A DNA stretch of 64,000 nt from Clavibacter sp. VKM Ac-2873. GTDB taxonomy: Bacteria > Actinomycetota > Actinomycetes > Actinomycetales > Microbacteriaceae. The notes beneath the pieces were generated by a model that saw only the letters and a program-made list of their open reading frames with translations, searched no databases and was not told where the DNA came from. A program made the translations under genes and the position numbers. Positions 17,055 to 25,374 of this stretch are shown here, piece after piece. The DNA lies in the NCBI RefSeq assembly GCF_015351075.1, contig NZ_JADKRS010000001.1, positions 248,001-312,000 of the forward strand, written 5' to 3'. How positions within the stretch are numbered: position 1 is the stretch's first letter; every line of letters begins with the position of its first letter.

Positions 17055-18620
17055 ATGATCGAACAGAAGACCACGCAGGACACGGGAGCACGGGAGACCG
17101 GCACCCGTCGACGCATCATCGACAGGTCCGCGAAGGGCCTGCGCGCTGACGCCGGACCGCTCACCGAGGCGGACGGCCAACGGGCGCACGACTGGCGCCG
17201 CATCTACGCGGTGGGGCTCGCCGTCACCGATCTCCTCGTCCTCGTCTGGGTCGTCTTCGGCGTCCAGATCGCGTGGTTCGGCATGGAGACCTCGGACGTC
17301 GCCTTCAACGGGGACTACGAGGGGGCGGCCGTCAGCTACTCGCTCATCTCGGTCGTCATCGTCGCGAGCTGGATGGTGGCGCTCGGCCTGTACGGCACCC
17401 GCGGCTATCGCGTGCTGGGCACGGGGCCGCAGGAGTACCGGCTGATCCTCGACGCCACGGTCCGGCTGTTCGGGCTGGTCGCCATCGTGGCGTTCCTCGG
17501 ACGCATCGACTTCGCCCGCGGCTACATCATCATCGCGCTCCCCCTCGGGCTCGTGACCCTCGTGCTCAGCAGATGGATGTGGCGGCAGTGGCTCAACGTG
17601 CAGCGCGCCAAGGGCCGGTACTCGTCCCGCGTGCTCCTGATCGGGTCCGAGGCGTCGACGGGCTTCCTGGCCCGCGAGCTCGCGCGCCAGCCCTACGCCG
17701 GCTACCACGTGGTCGGGGCCTGCATCCCGTCCGGCGTCATCGCGGCGACGTTGCCGGGCACCGGCATCCCCGTCCTCGGCAAGCTCGACGACCTGCAGGC
17801 CGCCATGCGCGCGGTCGACGCCGACACCATCGTCATCGCCAGCAACGACGAGCTGTCGCCCGAGCGGATCCGCGAGCTCAGCTGGTCGCTGGAGCCCGGA
17901 CGCCAGCACCTCGTGGTGGCGCCCAGCCTGACCGACATCGGCGGGCCGCGGATCCACACCCGCCCGGTCGCCGGACTGCCGCTGATCCACGTGGAGACCC
18001 CGCGCTACGAGGGCACGAAGCTCTTCGCCAAGCGGGCGTTCGACATCGTCGCGAGCCTGCTGATCCTCGTCGTGGCCTCGCCCCTGTTCCTCGCCATCTC
18101 CATCACCATCCGGCTGAGCACCCCGGGTCCCGTGCTCTTCCGCCAGGAGCGCGTGGGCATCAACGGCCGCCCGTTCCAGATGCTGAAGTTCCGCACCATG
18201 GTGACGGACGCGGAGGCGCGGCTGCGGGAGCTCCAGCAGCAGTCCCGTGACGCGGGCAACTCCGTGCTCTTCAAGATGAAGGACGACCCGCGCGTCACCC
18301 CCATCGGCCGGTTCCTCCGCCGCTACAGCCTCGACGAGCTCATGCAGCTCGTGAACGTACTGAACGGCAGCATGTCCCTCGTGGGACCGCGGCCTCCGCT
18401 CGCCCGGGAGGTGGAGGAGTACGAGACGAAGGTGCACCGGCGCTTCCTCGTGAAGCCGGGCATCACGGGCCTCTGGCAGGTGAGCGGCCGCTCGAACCTC
18501 TCGTGGGAGGACAGCGTGCGGCTCGACCTGTACTACGTCGAGAACTGGTCGATCGTGGGAGACCTCGTCATCCTGTGGAAGACGGCGAAGGCCGTCCTGG
18601 CGCGCGAGGGCGCGTACTGA
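17055..18620 (+). CDS. Polyprenyl-phosphate sugar phosphotransferase (WcaJ/WbaP type)
   Basis: This 521-residue membrane enzyme starts exopolysaccharide repeat units by moving a sugar-1-phosphate, probably glucose or galactose, onto undecaprenyl phosphate. Residues 50-180 hold four or five membrane segments, a CoA-binding-like Rossmann domain follows, and the last 200 residues are the bacterial sugar transferase domain: KRAFDIVASLLIL membrane hairpin, FRQERVGINGRPFQMLKFRT, then GSMSLVGPRPP and KPGITGLWQVSGRS. TAGTGT near 16994 is a possible -10. It opens the exopolysaccharide locus and faces the flippase gene. Confidence 0.95.
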   Translation: MIEQKTTQDTGARETGTRRRIIDRSAKGLRADAGPLTEADGQRAHDWRRIYAVGLAVTDLLVLVWVVFGVQIAWFGMETSDVAFNGDYEGAAVSYSLISVVIVASWMVALGLYGTRGYRVLGTGPQEYRLILDATVRLFGLVAIVAFLGRIDFARGYIIIALPLGLVTLVLSRWMWRQWLNVQRAKGRYSSRVLLIGSEASTGFLARELARQPYAGYHVVGACIPSGVIAATLPGTGIPVLGKLDDLQAAMRAVDADTIVIASNDELSPERIRELSWSLEPGRQHLVVAPSLTDIGGPRIHTRPVAGLPLIHVETPRYEGTKLFAKRAFDIVASLLILVVASPLFLAISITIRLSTPGPVLFRQERVGINGRPFQMLKFRTMVTDAEARLRELQQQSRDAGNSVLFKMKDDPRVTPIGRFLRRYSLDELMQLVNVLNGSMSLVGPRPPLAREVEEYETKVHRRFLVKPGITGLWQVSGRSNLSWEDSVRLDLYYVENWSIVGDLVILWKTAKAVLAREGAY

Positions 18621-18636
18621 GCGGACGCCGGGGCGA

Positions 18637-20058
18637 CTAGGCCGCGCGTCGTCGCCGCATGATCACGGCGAACGCGGCCACCGCGATGAGTCCGCCGATG
18701 CCGAGGTCGAGGATCGTCTCCACCAGGCTGGATCCGACGAACTCGCCGACCACGATGCAGACGAGGGCGGTCAGGCCGCCCAGTCCGACCGCCATGGGCA
18801 GCAGGCGCGCGAGGAACAGCCGACGGGGAACCGGGCCGAGCATGCACCAGGCGGTGATGGTGATCGCCGGCGAGACGATGAACGAGTTGATCACGAGGAC
18901 GCCCGCCAGGCCGCCGGTCAGCGCGCCGACGACCACGCCGGCGAGCACGGTGTAGTTGAGGACGGCGTCGACCGTCAGGGCCCGCGAGTGGTGGCCGGCG
19001 ACGAGGGCCCAGCGCGCGGGGATCGCCACGATCATCGACGCCGCGAGCCCCCAGGACAGCGGCATGAGCGCTCCGGCCGTGCGCCACTCGTCACCGAGCA
19101 GCACCTGGACGAGATGCGGGCCGCTCAGGGAGATCGCGAGCGCGAACGGCACGCCGACGGCGATGACGACCGCCGCCAGGCGCCGGAGCTGGTCGTCGGC
19201 ACGACCCGCGAGGCGCGCCACCGCGAGGTCGCGGATGGCCATCGGGTTGAGCGCCTGCTGCGCCTGCTGGAGGGGGCCGATGAGGAACGAGTAGGCCCGG
19301 GAGTACTGCGCGAGGGCGATCGGTCCGAGCAGGATGCTGACGAGCAGGTTGTCGCCGTTGCGGGCGGCGAAGCCGGCGAGCTGGCTCTGGTACGTGCCGT
19401 GCATCGACGTGTAGAGCTGACGTGCCGCCGGGCGGATGGGGACGCGCGCGGGCAGGTCCGCCCTCCCCCGGCGGATCCAGGCGGCCTCGAACGCGAGCCA
19501 GCGGACGGCCGCGATGACGAGCTGGCTGCTCGCGGCGGCCCAGAGGCTGTCGGTGAGCACGAGCGCGCCGATGGCGATCACGTTGCCCACCAGCACGCTG
19601 GAGAGGTCGACGAGCGAGACGTACCGCAGCTGCCGCGCCGCGATCAGGAAGGCGCGGGGCGTCATCGACGCCATCGTGACGGGCAGGGCGGCGCACAGGA
19701 TCACCCACATCACGTCCGCGTCGAGCGAGGTACCGACGACGAGCGCGACCGCGGCCGTGAGCGCCGCCGCACCCGCCGCGACGACGACGGCCATGCGCCG
19801 CCAGGTGCGCGCCGACTCGAGGTAGCCGGGGGTGTGCGTGAGCACGGCCTGGGGCACGCAGATGTCGAAGAGGACCGCGACGCACGCCGTGACCGTGAGG
19901 GCGAGGAAGTACACGCCGTAGTCCGACGGTCCCAGCAGCCGCGCGGCGAGGGTGGCGGCGACGAGGCCGACCGCGGCGATGATCGCCTGCGCCGCGAGCG
20001 GCCAGACCGAGGAGTCGCGGCTCCGGGCTCCCCGGGCCGCGCGGTCGTCGGCGCTCAC
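18637..20058 (-). CDS. Polysaccharide flippase (Wzx/MATE-like)
   Basis: A 473-residue polytopic protein with about 12-14 membrane segments that probably moves lipid-linked repeat units across the membrane. The N-terminal motif AARLLGPSDYGVYFLALTVT is typical of oligosaccharide flippases, and the middle has QLAGFAARNGDNLLVSILLG. It is the last gene of the minus-strand exopolysaccharide operon, 34 bp after the acetyltransferase gene, and converges on the priming transferase gene with 16 bp between. The start is GTG 20058. Confidence 0.92.
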   Translation of the reverse strand: MSADDRAARGARSRDSSVWPLAAQAIIAAVGLVAATLAARLLGPSDYGVYFLALTVTACVAVLFDICVPQAVLTHTPGYLESARTWRRMAVVVAAGAAALTAAVALVVGTSLDADVMWVILCAALPVTMASMTPRAFLIAARQLRYVSLVDLSSVLVGNVIAIGALVLTDSLWAAASSQLVIAAVRWLAFEAAWIRRGRADLPARVPIRPAARQLYTSMHGTYQSQLAGFAARNGDNLLVSILLGPIALAQYSRAYSFLIGPLQQAQQALNPMAIRDLAVARLAGRADDQLRRLAAVVIAVGVPFALAISLSGPHLVQVLLGDEWRTAGALMPLSWGLAASMIVAIPARWALVAGHHSRALTVDAVLNYTVLAGVVVGALTGGLAGVLVINSFIVSPAITITAWCMLGPVPRRLFLARLLPMAVGLGGLTALVCIVVGEFVGSSLVETILDLGIGGLIAVAAFAVIMRRRRAA

Positions 20059-20092
20059 CGCGCGCCCGGCCGGGCGGCGGTGCGGCGTGCGG

Positions 20093-20596
20093 TCACAGCA
20101 CGCGTCCCGGGACGCCGACCACGGTGGCCCCGGCGGGGACGTCGCGGAGCACCAGGGTCATGGCGCCGACGGTGCTGCCGTCGCCCACGTGGATGGGACC
20201 GAGGATCTGCGCGAACGCGCCCACCTGCACGTCGTCGCCGATGACCGGCACGTCGTCGCCGTTCTTGGCGCCGATCGTGACGCCGTGCCGCATCGTGAAC
20301 CGGGCGCCGATGCGCGCCTGGGGGTGGACGATGACCGTGCCGAAGTGGTGGATCATGATGCCCGGCCCGATCTCGACCGACCGCGGGATGTCGATGCCCG
20401 TCACGAGCCGGACCACGCTGTAGAGCGCGACGTACAGCACGTGGGCGGGCAGGCGCACGGCCCGCGAGCAGGTGCGCGTCCAGCGCCCGTACCGGTAGAC
20501 GGACACCGCCCAGAACGACGGCTGGAGCAGCCAGGCGCCGCGGCCGTAGCGTGCCCGGTCGGCGGCCCAGCGGCCGCGCTCGTCGGCGGCGCTCAC
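20093..20596 (-). CDS. Serine O-acetyltransferase-like hexapeptide acyltransferase
   Basis: A 167-residue left-handed beta-helix protein of the CysE/WcaB type, with hexapeptide repeats (IDIPRSVEIGPGIMIHHFGT, VIVHPQARIGARFTMRHGVTIG) and the C-terminal VVGVPGRVL. In this setting it probably acetylates a sugar of the exopolysaccharide rather than making O-acetylserine. GTG 20596 overlaps the stop codon of the upstream glycosyltransferase by 4 bp. The acyl acceptor cannot be told from sequence. Confidence 0.88.
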   Translation of the reverse strand: MSAADERGRWAADRARYGRGAWLLQPSFWAVSVYRYGRWTRTCSRAVRLPAHVLYVALYSVVRLVTGIDIPRSVEIGPGIMIHHFGTVIVHPQARIGARFTMRHGVTIGAKNGDDVPVIGDDVQVGAFAQILGPIHVGDGSTVGAMTLVLRDVPAGATVVGVPGRVL

Positions 20597-21342
20597 GACG
20601 TCTGCACCGTGCGTCGGATGCGGCTCGCCGTGTGCAGCGCCCGGCTCGCCCAGCGGACCGGCGCGGGCGTGCGCAGCGTCTCCGTCTGCACCCGGGCCGC
20701 CTCGACGGCGATCTCCTTGGCGCGCACCTGCGACATCCCGCCCGCGGCGAAGACCGCCAGCGGGACGTGGACCACGACCGGGCGGACACCGGATCGCAGC
20801 AGCCGGGCGGTGAGCTCGTAGTCGCCGACCACGCGGAAGCGGAGGTCGTAGCGCGCGCCGCGGATGCGGGATCCCGGGTAGAGGATCGCCTGGTGCGAGG
20901 TGGGCAGGCCGTGGTGGATGTAGAACGGCGGGCGGGCCTTCCGGAGGATCTCGCCGTGTCCGGTGTCGAGCAGGTAGTCGCCGAGGAGGAGCTCGTCGTC
21001 GCCCGCCGCGCGCAGGATGCCGGAGAGCAGCTCCCAGGACTCGACGTGGGACCGGTCGCCGCCGTTGAGGAACCAGACGAACCTGCCGGTCGAGCGCGCG
21101 ATGCCCGCGTTCATGGCGTCGTAGATGCCGTCGTCGGGGCCGCTGGAGAGGTCGACGGGCACGCCGGAGCCGGTCACGACATCGTGCAGCCCCTCCCCCG
21201 TGCCGCCGTCCACGACGATGACCTCGATCGCGTCGCCCGCGTCATGGACGAGCTGGCGGACCGACCCGAGCGTGCTGCCGAGCCCCGGCAGGTCCCGGAA
21301 GGTGACCACGACGACGGACAGGAGCGGAGGGGGTACCGGCAT
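20593..21342 (-). CDS. Family 2 glycosyltransferase
   Basis: A 249-residue GT-A enzyme that adds one sugar to the lipid-linked repeat. It opens LLSVVVVTFRDLPGLGST, has the first acidic motif in IEVIVVDGGTGEGL and the metal-binding region around FVWFLNGGDRS. It resembles WcaE-type transferases of colanic acid loci. The conserved core begins 7 residues after ATG 21342, so the start cannot move far downstream, although the upstream polymerase frame runs 101 nt into this gene. The donor sugar is not known. Confidence 0.92.
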   Translation of the reverse strand: MPVPPPLLSVVVVTFRDLPGLGSTLGSVRQLVHDAGDAIEVIVVDGGTGEGLHDVVTGSGVPVDLSSGPDDGIYDAMNAGIARSTGRFVWFLNGGDRSHVESWELLSGILRAAGDDELLLGDYLLDTGHGEILRKARPPFYIHHGLPTSHQAILYPGSRIRGARYDLRFRVVGDYELTARLLRSGVRPVVVHVPLAVFAAGGMSQVRAKEIAVEAARVQTETLRTPAPVRWASRALHTASRIRRTVQTS

Positions 21343-22525
21343 GCGGAGCGACCAGGCTTTCGTTGCGGGCGACGAGCGTCGCGATGAGGAGGGCGGTCAT
21401 GACGGCGTACTCCGGCAGCATGATCCCGCCGGAGAAGAATAAGGTGCCGAAGAGCCAGAGCGGAGCCACGGCTCCCCAGGTGGATCGTCCGCTGCGGATC
21501 ATCGCCCGGAGCGCCATCACGGCGAGGGCCGCGATGAGCACCAGGCCGATCCAGCCGAAGTAGAACACCAGCACGTACAGGCCGTTGTCGAGCGAGGTGC
21601 CGAGCTCGGCGCCGTTGTAGAGGTCGTACCCCAGCAGGATGTTCGACACCGAGCCGAGCGCATGGCCGATGGGCGTGTGGAGCAGCGTGTCGCTGAGGAC
21701 CTGCAGCGGCGCCACCAGCCGGTAGTTCGTGCTGGATCCGGACGTGCTGAAGCTCTCGAGCCGGGACTGCAGGTAGGTGCCGCTGGCGACGCCCACGACC
21801 GCGAGGCCGCTGAGGACGACGATGCTCGCGCCCGGTCGCGACCGGAGGGCGACGACGACGCCGATGATGAGCAGCAGGAGGAGCCCCGTCGCGGAGCGCG
21901 ACATGAGGACGCCGAGGATGCCGACCGCGATCGTGCCGCGGAAGTGACGCCCGGTGAGCAGCGAGATCAGCGTGAGGGTCCCGATGACGAAGGCGTCGTA
22001 GGACGGCTCGAGGAAGAAGCCCTGCGCGCGCGGGATCGGATTGAACTGGAGGTAGGGCTGGTACTCGTACAGGTACTGGAACCGCCCGAACACGTTGAAG
22101 AAGGCCTCGCTGCCGAGCGTCCCCGCGGCGACCTGGAGGACGGAGAGGCCGACGACCAGCAGGAGCATGACCGAGATCGACGTGGAGAAGGCCCGCGAGG
22201 CGATGAAGCCGGGGTCGAGGCCCGCGGATCCGGCCACGATCACGATGACCGCGAGGATGAACAGGGCGAGCGTGCGGAGGAACGACAGCGGATCGCTGCC
22301 CTCCATGCCGGTCATGAGCGCCGCGGACGCGGTGAGCGCGACGACCGCGCAGAGCGCGAGGATGAGGCGGCGCGCGTAACCGCCGCGCGAGAGCAGGAGG
22401 ATCAGGGGCACGCCCACCAGCAGGCCGAGCGTGACGGGGTAGCCGGCCGCCTGGACGATCATGAAGTGCTGGCCGATCACGGCGACGCCCATGAGCCACG
22501 CCTCGCGCCGATAGCTGCGGGTCAC
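21242..22525 (-). CDS. O-antigen/exopolysaccharide polymerase (Wzy-like)
   Basis: A 427-residue protein with about 10-12 membrane segments, consistent with a polymerase joining repeat units on the outer face of the membrane. A large periplasm-side-like loop contains FGRFQYLYEYQPYLQFNPIP and RAQGFFLEPSYDAFVIGTLT, the latter typical of O-antigen ligase/polymerase folds. GTG 22525 overlaps the upstream glycosyltransferase stop by 4 bp. The last 34 or so residues are Pro/Arg/Ala-rich and lie within the overlap with the next gene, so the C-terminus may be poorly conserved. Confidence 0.88.
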   Translation of the reverse strand: MTRSYRREAWLMGVAVIGQHFMIVQAAGYPVTLGLLVGVPLILLLSRGGYARRLILALCAVVALTASAALMTGMEGSDPLSFLRTLALFILAVIVIVAGSAGLDPGFIASRAFSTSISVMLLLVVGLSVLQVAAGTLGSEAFFNVFGRFQYLYEYQPYLQFNPIPRAQGFFLEPSYDAFVIGTLTLISLLTGRHFRGTIAVGILGVLMSRSATGLLLLLIIGVVVALRSRPGASIVVLSGLAVVGVASGTYLQSRLESFSTSGSSTNYRLVAPLQVLSDTLLHTPIGHALGSVSNILLGYDLYNGAELGTSLDNGLYVLVFYFGWIGLVLIAALAVMALRAMIRSGRSTWGAVAPLWLFGTLFFSGGIMLPEYAVMTALLIATLVARNESLVAPHAGTPSAPVRRRGHLPGPAGARQHARVGPPARP

Positions 22526-23754
22526 GCGGACACCAGCTCCTCGTACACCGCGCGGTACTCGTCGGCCATGCGCCGCGGGTCGAAACGGCGGACGTCGCGC
22601 GTCGCGCGATCCGCGCGGTCGCCCGCGCGCTCGTCCGCGAGGAGGGCCGCCGCGAGCTCGGAGCCCGTGCCCACCACGGTGACGTCGGGGTGGTCGCCGA
22701 ACTCGCGGATCGCCGGCGAGTCGACGGCGAAGACCCGCATGCCCGCCGTCAGCGCCTCGGAGACGGTGAGCGGGAAGTAGTCGACCCGGGAGGTGAAGAC
22801 GAGGCGGTCGTGGCGCCGCATCACGCGCGCCAGCTCGACGCGATCGCTCGTGGCCGGCAGGCGCGCGGCGCCGGGGGCGTCCTCGGGTGCGTCGTCTCCC
22901 ATGATGGTGAGCCCTTCGGTCGTGCCCGCGGCGATGGCACGGAGCGCGTCCCAGTCGACCTTCGCCGGATCCCGGAGGTCGCGGCAGATGAACAGCGCCC
23001 CCGAGCGGGGTGCGTCCGATGGTACCCGGGCCGCCGTGGCCTCCGACCAGAACGCGCGGTCGACGGAGTTCGTGATCGTGCGCACGTCGTCGAAGCCGGC
23101 CGTCGTCGCCTCCGCCGCGAGCCAGTGCGCGCAGGCCACGACGGCCGAGGGCACGGCGCGCCGCAGGGCGGCGATGTCCTCGCGTCGCCGCGTGAAGACG
23201 CGCGCGGCGTTGTCGACGCGGGCGGGCGGGTAGGCCTGGAGGTCCGGGCAGCGCGGGCAGCCGTCCTCCCAGAGCCGGCACGTGCCGGGCTGGGCGCAGC
23301 GGCCCGTCATGATCCACTGGTCGTGCAGCGTCCACACCACGGGCGTGCCGGCCGCGGCGATCTCGCGGAAGAGCCAGCGCGGCGGCAGCCAGTAGCTGTG
23401 GACGATGTGCAGGTGCACCACGTCGGCGGCCGCGATGGCCGCGCGCAGCTCCTCGCGGCGGTCCGACGCCGGACGGACGACCTCGGTGCCGACGACGAGG
23501 TGCGCCGCCATGTTGAGGGCCGCGCGGGGCCGCGACGTGACGCGCAGCGACGCGCGGGCGTCCGCCCCGCCGGAATCGCGGCCGCCGGGCCCGTACCCGT
23601 AGGCGAACGACCCGGCGACGCCCAGCTCGCCCAGCTCGTGCATCAGCGTCCGCGCGACGCCGGCCGCGCCGCCCTCGCCGAGCCGCACGCTGAGGTGGAG
23701 GACGCGGAGAGGCGGAGCGGCGGCACCCGGCCCCGGGGCGGGCACGCCGCTCAT
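22522..23754 (-). CDS. Family 4 glycosyltransferase
   Basis: A 410-residue GT-B enzyme of the exopolysaccharide locus. The N-terminal domain begins RVLHLSVRLGEGGAAGVART and includes VVHLHIVHSYWLPPRW; a Cys-rich patch (GRCAQPGTCRLWEDGCPRCP) may bind metal or form a structural loop, as in WcaC-like transferases. The C-terminal nucleotide-sugar motif is DYFPLTVSEALTAG. ATG 23754 overlaps the pyruvyl transferase stop by 4 bp. Specificity is not predictable. Confidence 0.9.
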   Translation of the reverse strand: MSGVPAPGPGAAAPPLRVLHLSVRLGEGGAAGVARTLMHELGELGVAGSFAYGYGPGGRDSGGADARASLRVTSRPRAALNMAAHLVVGTEVVRPASDRREELRAAIAAADVVHLHIVHSYWLPPRWLFREIAAAGTPVVWTLHDQWIMTGRCAQPGTCRLWEDGCPRCPDLQAYPPARVDNAARVFTRRREDIAALRRAVPSAVVACAHWLAAEATTAGFDDVRTITNSVDRAFWSEATAARVPSDAPRSGALFICRDLRDPAKVDWDALRAIAAGTTEGLTIMGDDAPEDAPGAARLPATSDRVELARVMRRHDRLVFTSRVDYFPLTVSEALTAGMRVFAVDSPAIREFGDHPDVTVVGTGSELAAALLADERAGDRADRATRDVRRFDPRRMADEYRAVYEELVSA

Positions 23755-24686
23755 CCGGCCACCGGGAGCTGGGCCTTCCAGGCGTGGATCTCGTCGTACG
23801 GCAGCCGCACGTCCAGGGGCGCGCGGCGCTCGACGGTGGCGCGGATCGCATCCCGCTCGCCGCGGGCGTGCACGGGGAGCCCGGTGTCGCGGCTGATCTC
23901 CAGCGCCCGGTTGTCGACGGCCACGATGACGCCCCACGCCCCCGTCTCGAGCGCGCGGACGCCGCCGTGGAGGCGCGTGCCGATGTAGTCGGAGTCGCCG
24001 ACGGCGAGCAGCGCGTCGTACGCCGCGAGCGTCGGCTCCGCGATCGTGAAGTCGCCCGTCAGGGTGCGCGCGTAGGCCGCGTCGCGGATCGACTGCGGCC
24101 AGATCACGACGCGCTCGTAGTGCTCGGCGGCGAGGGCGATGAGCCACTCGTCCTCCGCGACGTCGCGGTTGTAGTCGGTGAGCGTCAGGATCGCCTGCGC
24201 GGGGCGCGGGCTCTCGACGCCGTTGTGCCGGTCGAGCCCCCACATGGTCGGGCAGGCGGTGTTCACGACCCGGAAGCCCATCCGCTCGAGGCGCACCTTG
24301 GTGTACTCGTCGCGGACCGAGTGCACGAGGTCCGGGGAGAGGACCTCCCGGAGCATGCGCGTCGTGTAGCGGTTGGGCTCGTCCTGGTACTGCCACCATC
24401 CGACGCCGAGCAGGACGACCTTGTGCTGGAGGCTGCGCGCCACGAGCGGGTCGAGCTTCCACTGGCGGTACCAGGGCATGTTCGAGGACAGGAGGTTCGT
24501 GCCGCCCACGATCGCGAGCTCCGCGTCGGACGCGGTCCGGCGCTGGCTGCGGGTCAGGCGGGTCTGCGTGGGCAGGGTGCCGGTGATCGGCACGACGCCG
24601 TCGAGCGCCCGGAGGACGTTCTCGCGGATGATCTGGTCGCCGATGTTGGCGGACGAGATGGAGGGATCGAGCAGGAGTCCGTTCAT
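23751..24686 (-). CDS. Polysaccharide pyruvyl transferase family protein
   Basis: This 311-residue GT-B-like enzyme probably transfers pyruvate from phosphoenolpyruvate to form a ketal on an exopolysaccharide sugar, giving the polymer negative charge. Recognisable parts are ISSANIGDQIIRENV at the N-terminus, AELAIVGGTNLLSS and the C-terminal DYIGTRLHGGVRALETG with the His-Gly-Gly pattern. Clavibacter exopolysaccharide is known to contain pyruvate and fucose, which agrees with this gene and gmd/fcl nearby. A 103-bp gap separates it from the upstream acyltransferase gene. Confidence 0.92.
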   Translation of the reverse strand: MNGLLLDPSISSANIGDQIIRENVLRALDGVVPITGTLPTQTRLTRSQRRTASDAELAIVGGTNLLSSNMPWYRQWKLDPLVARSLQHKVVLLGVGWWQYQDEPNRYTTRMLREVLSPDLVHSVRDEYTKVRLERMGFRVVNTACPTMWGLDRHNGVESPRPAQAILTLTDYNRDVAEDEWLIALAAEHYERVVIWPQSIRDAAYARTLTGDFTIAEPTLAAYDALLAVGDSDYIGTRLHGGVRALETGAWGVIVAVDNRALEISRDTGLPVHARGERDAIRATVERRAPLDVRLPYDEIHAWKAQLPVAG

Positions 24687-24789
24687 GATGCAGCCTTCGT
24701 TCGGGGCGGCGACGCGCAGGTGCGGTCGCCGGCGGGAAAGGTGGTGGGCGCGGTGCGCCGGGCGCGCCGGAGGCGCGGGGACGTGCGCG

Positions 24790-25374
24790 TCAGCGTCGTC
24801 CGGGGAAGCGGGACCCGACGACGGCGCACTCCGGGCCGGAGACGATCGCGCCCGCGGGCACGTCGCCCGCGACCACGGTCATCGGCCGGGCGAGCGCCGA
24901 GCGGCCCACGTGCGCGCCGCCGAGCACCAGGCAGCGCGACGTGATCCACGCACCCGGCTCGATGACGATGGGGCGCGTCAGGAGGGCCATGTCGCGCCGG
25001 TGCGCGTGGCTGCCCGTGGTGAGCATCGTCTCCTGCGAGAGGACGACGTCGTGGCCGACGGTGATGAGGTCCTGGTTGTGGAACCAGACGCCCTCGCCGA
25101 TCCACGAGCGGTCGCCGATGCGGAGCTTCCACGGGAACTTGACGCGGGTGCGGGGCCGGAAGACCACGCCGTCGCCGATCTCGGCGCCGAACGCGCGGAG
25201 GGCCCTGACCCGGAGCGACGAGCTGATCTGCCACGGGTTCGTGACGAGGAGCAGCTCGACCACGGCCCAGAGGTAGACCGTGCCCTTCGGGCGGTCCCAG
25301 GCCTGGCGCTCGCCGGGAGCCAGCGACAGGTCGATCACCGGGACGTCGGTCGTGGGATCGGGCGCCGCCGTCAC
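24790..25374 (-). CDS. WcaF-like acetyltransferase (left-handed beta-helix)
   Basis: A 194-residue hexapeptide-repeat acyltransferase resembling colanic acid WcaF. The block RAFGAEIGDGVVFRPRTRVK with FPWKLRIGDRSWIGEGVWFH is characteristic, followed by repeats up to AGDVPAGAIVSGPECAVVG. It probably O-acetylates an exopolysaccharide residue. GTG 25374 overlaps the stop of the WcaI-like glycosyltransferase by 4 bp. A far longer upstream frame is antisense-style shadow and was discarded. Confidence 0.9.
   Translation of the reverse strand: MTAAPDPTTDVPVIDLSLAPGERQAWDRPKGTVYLWAVVELLLVTNPWQISSSLRVRALRAFGAEIGDGVVFRPRTRVKFPWKLRIGDRSWIGEGVWFHNQDLITVGHDVVLSQETMLTTGSHAHRRDMALLTRPIVIEPGAWITSRCLVLGGAHVGRSALARPMTVVAGDVPAGAIVSGPECAVVGSRFPGRR

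Noticed and set aside
23751-24686. A nitroreductase or glycosyltransferase assignment for the pyruvyl transferase
   Set aside because: The SSANIGDQI start and the TRLHGG motif fit the polysaccharide pyruvyl transferase family better.
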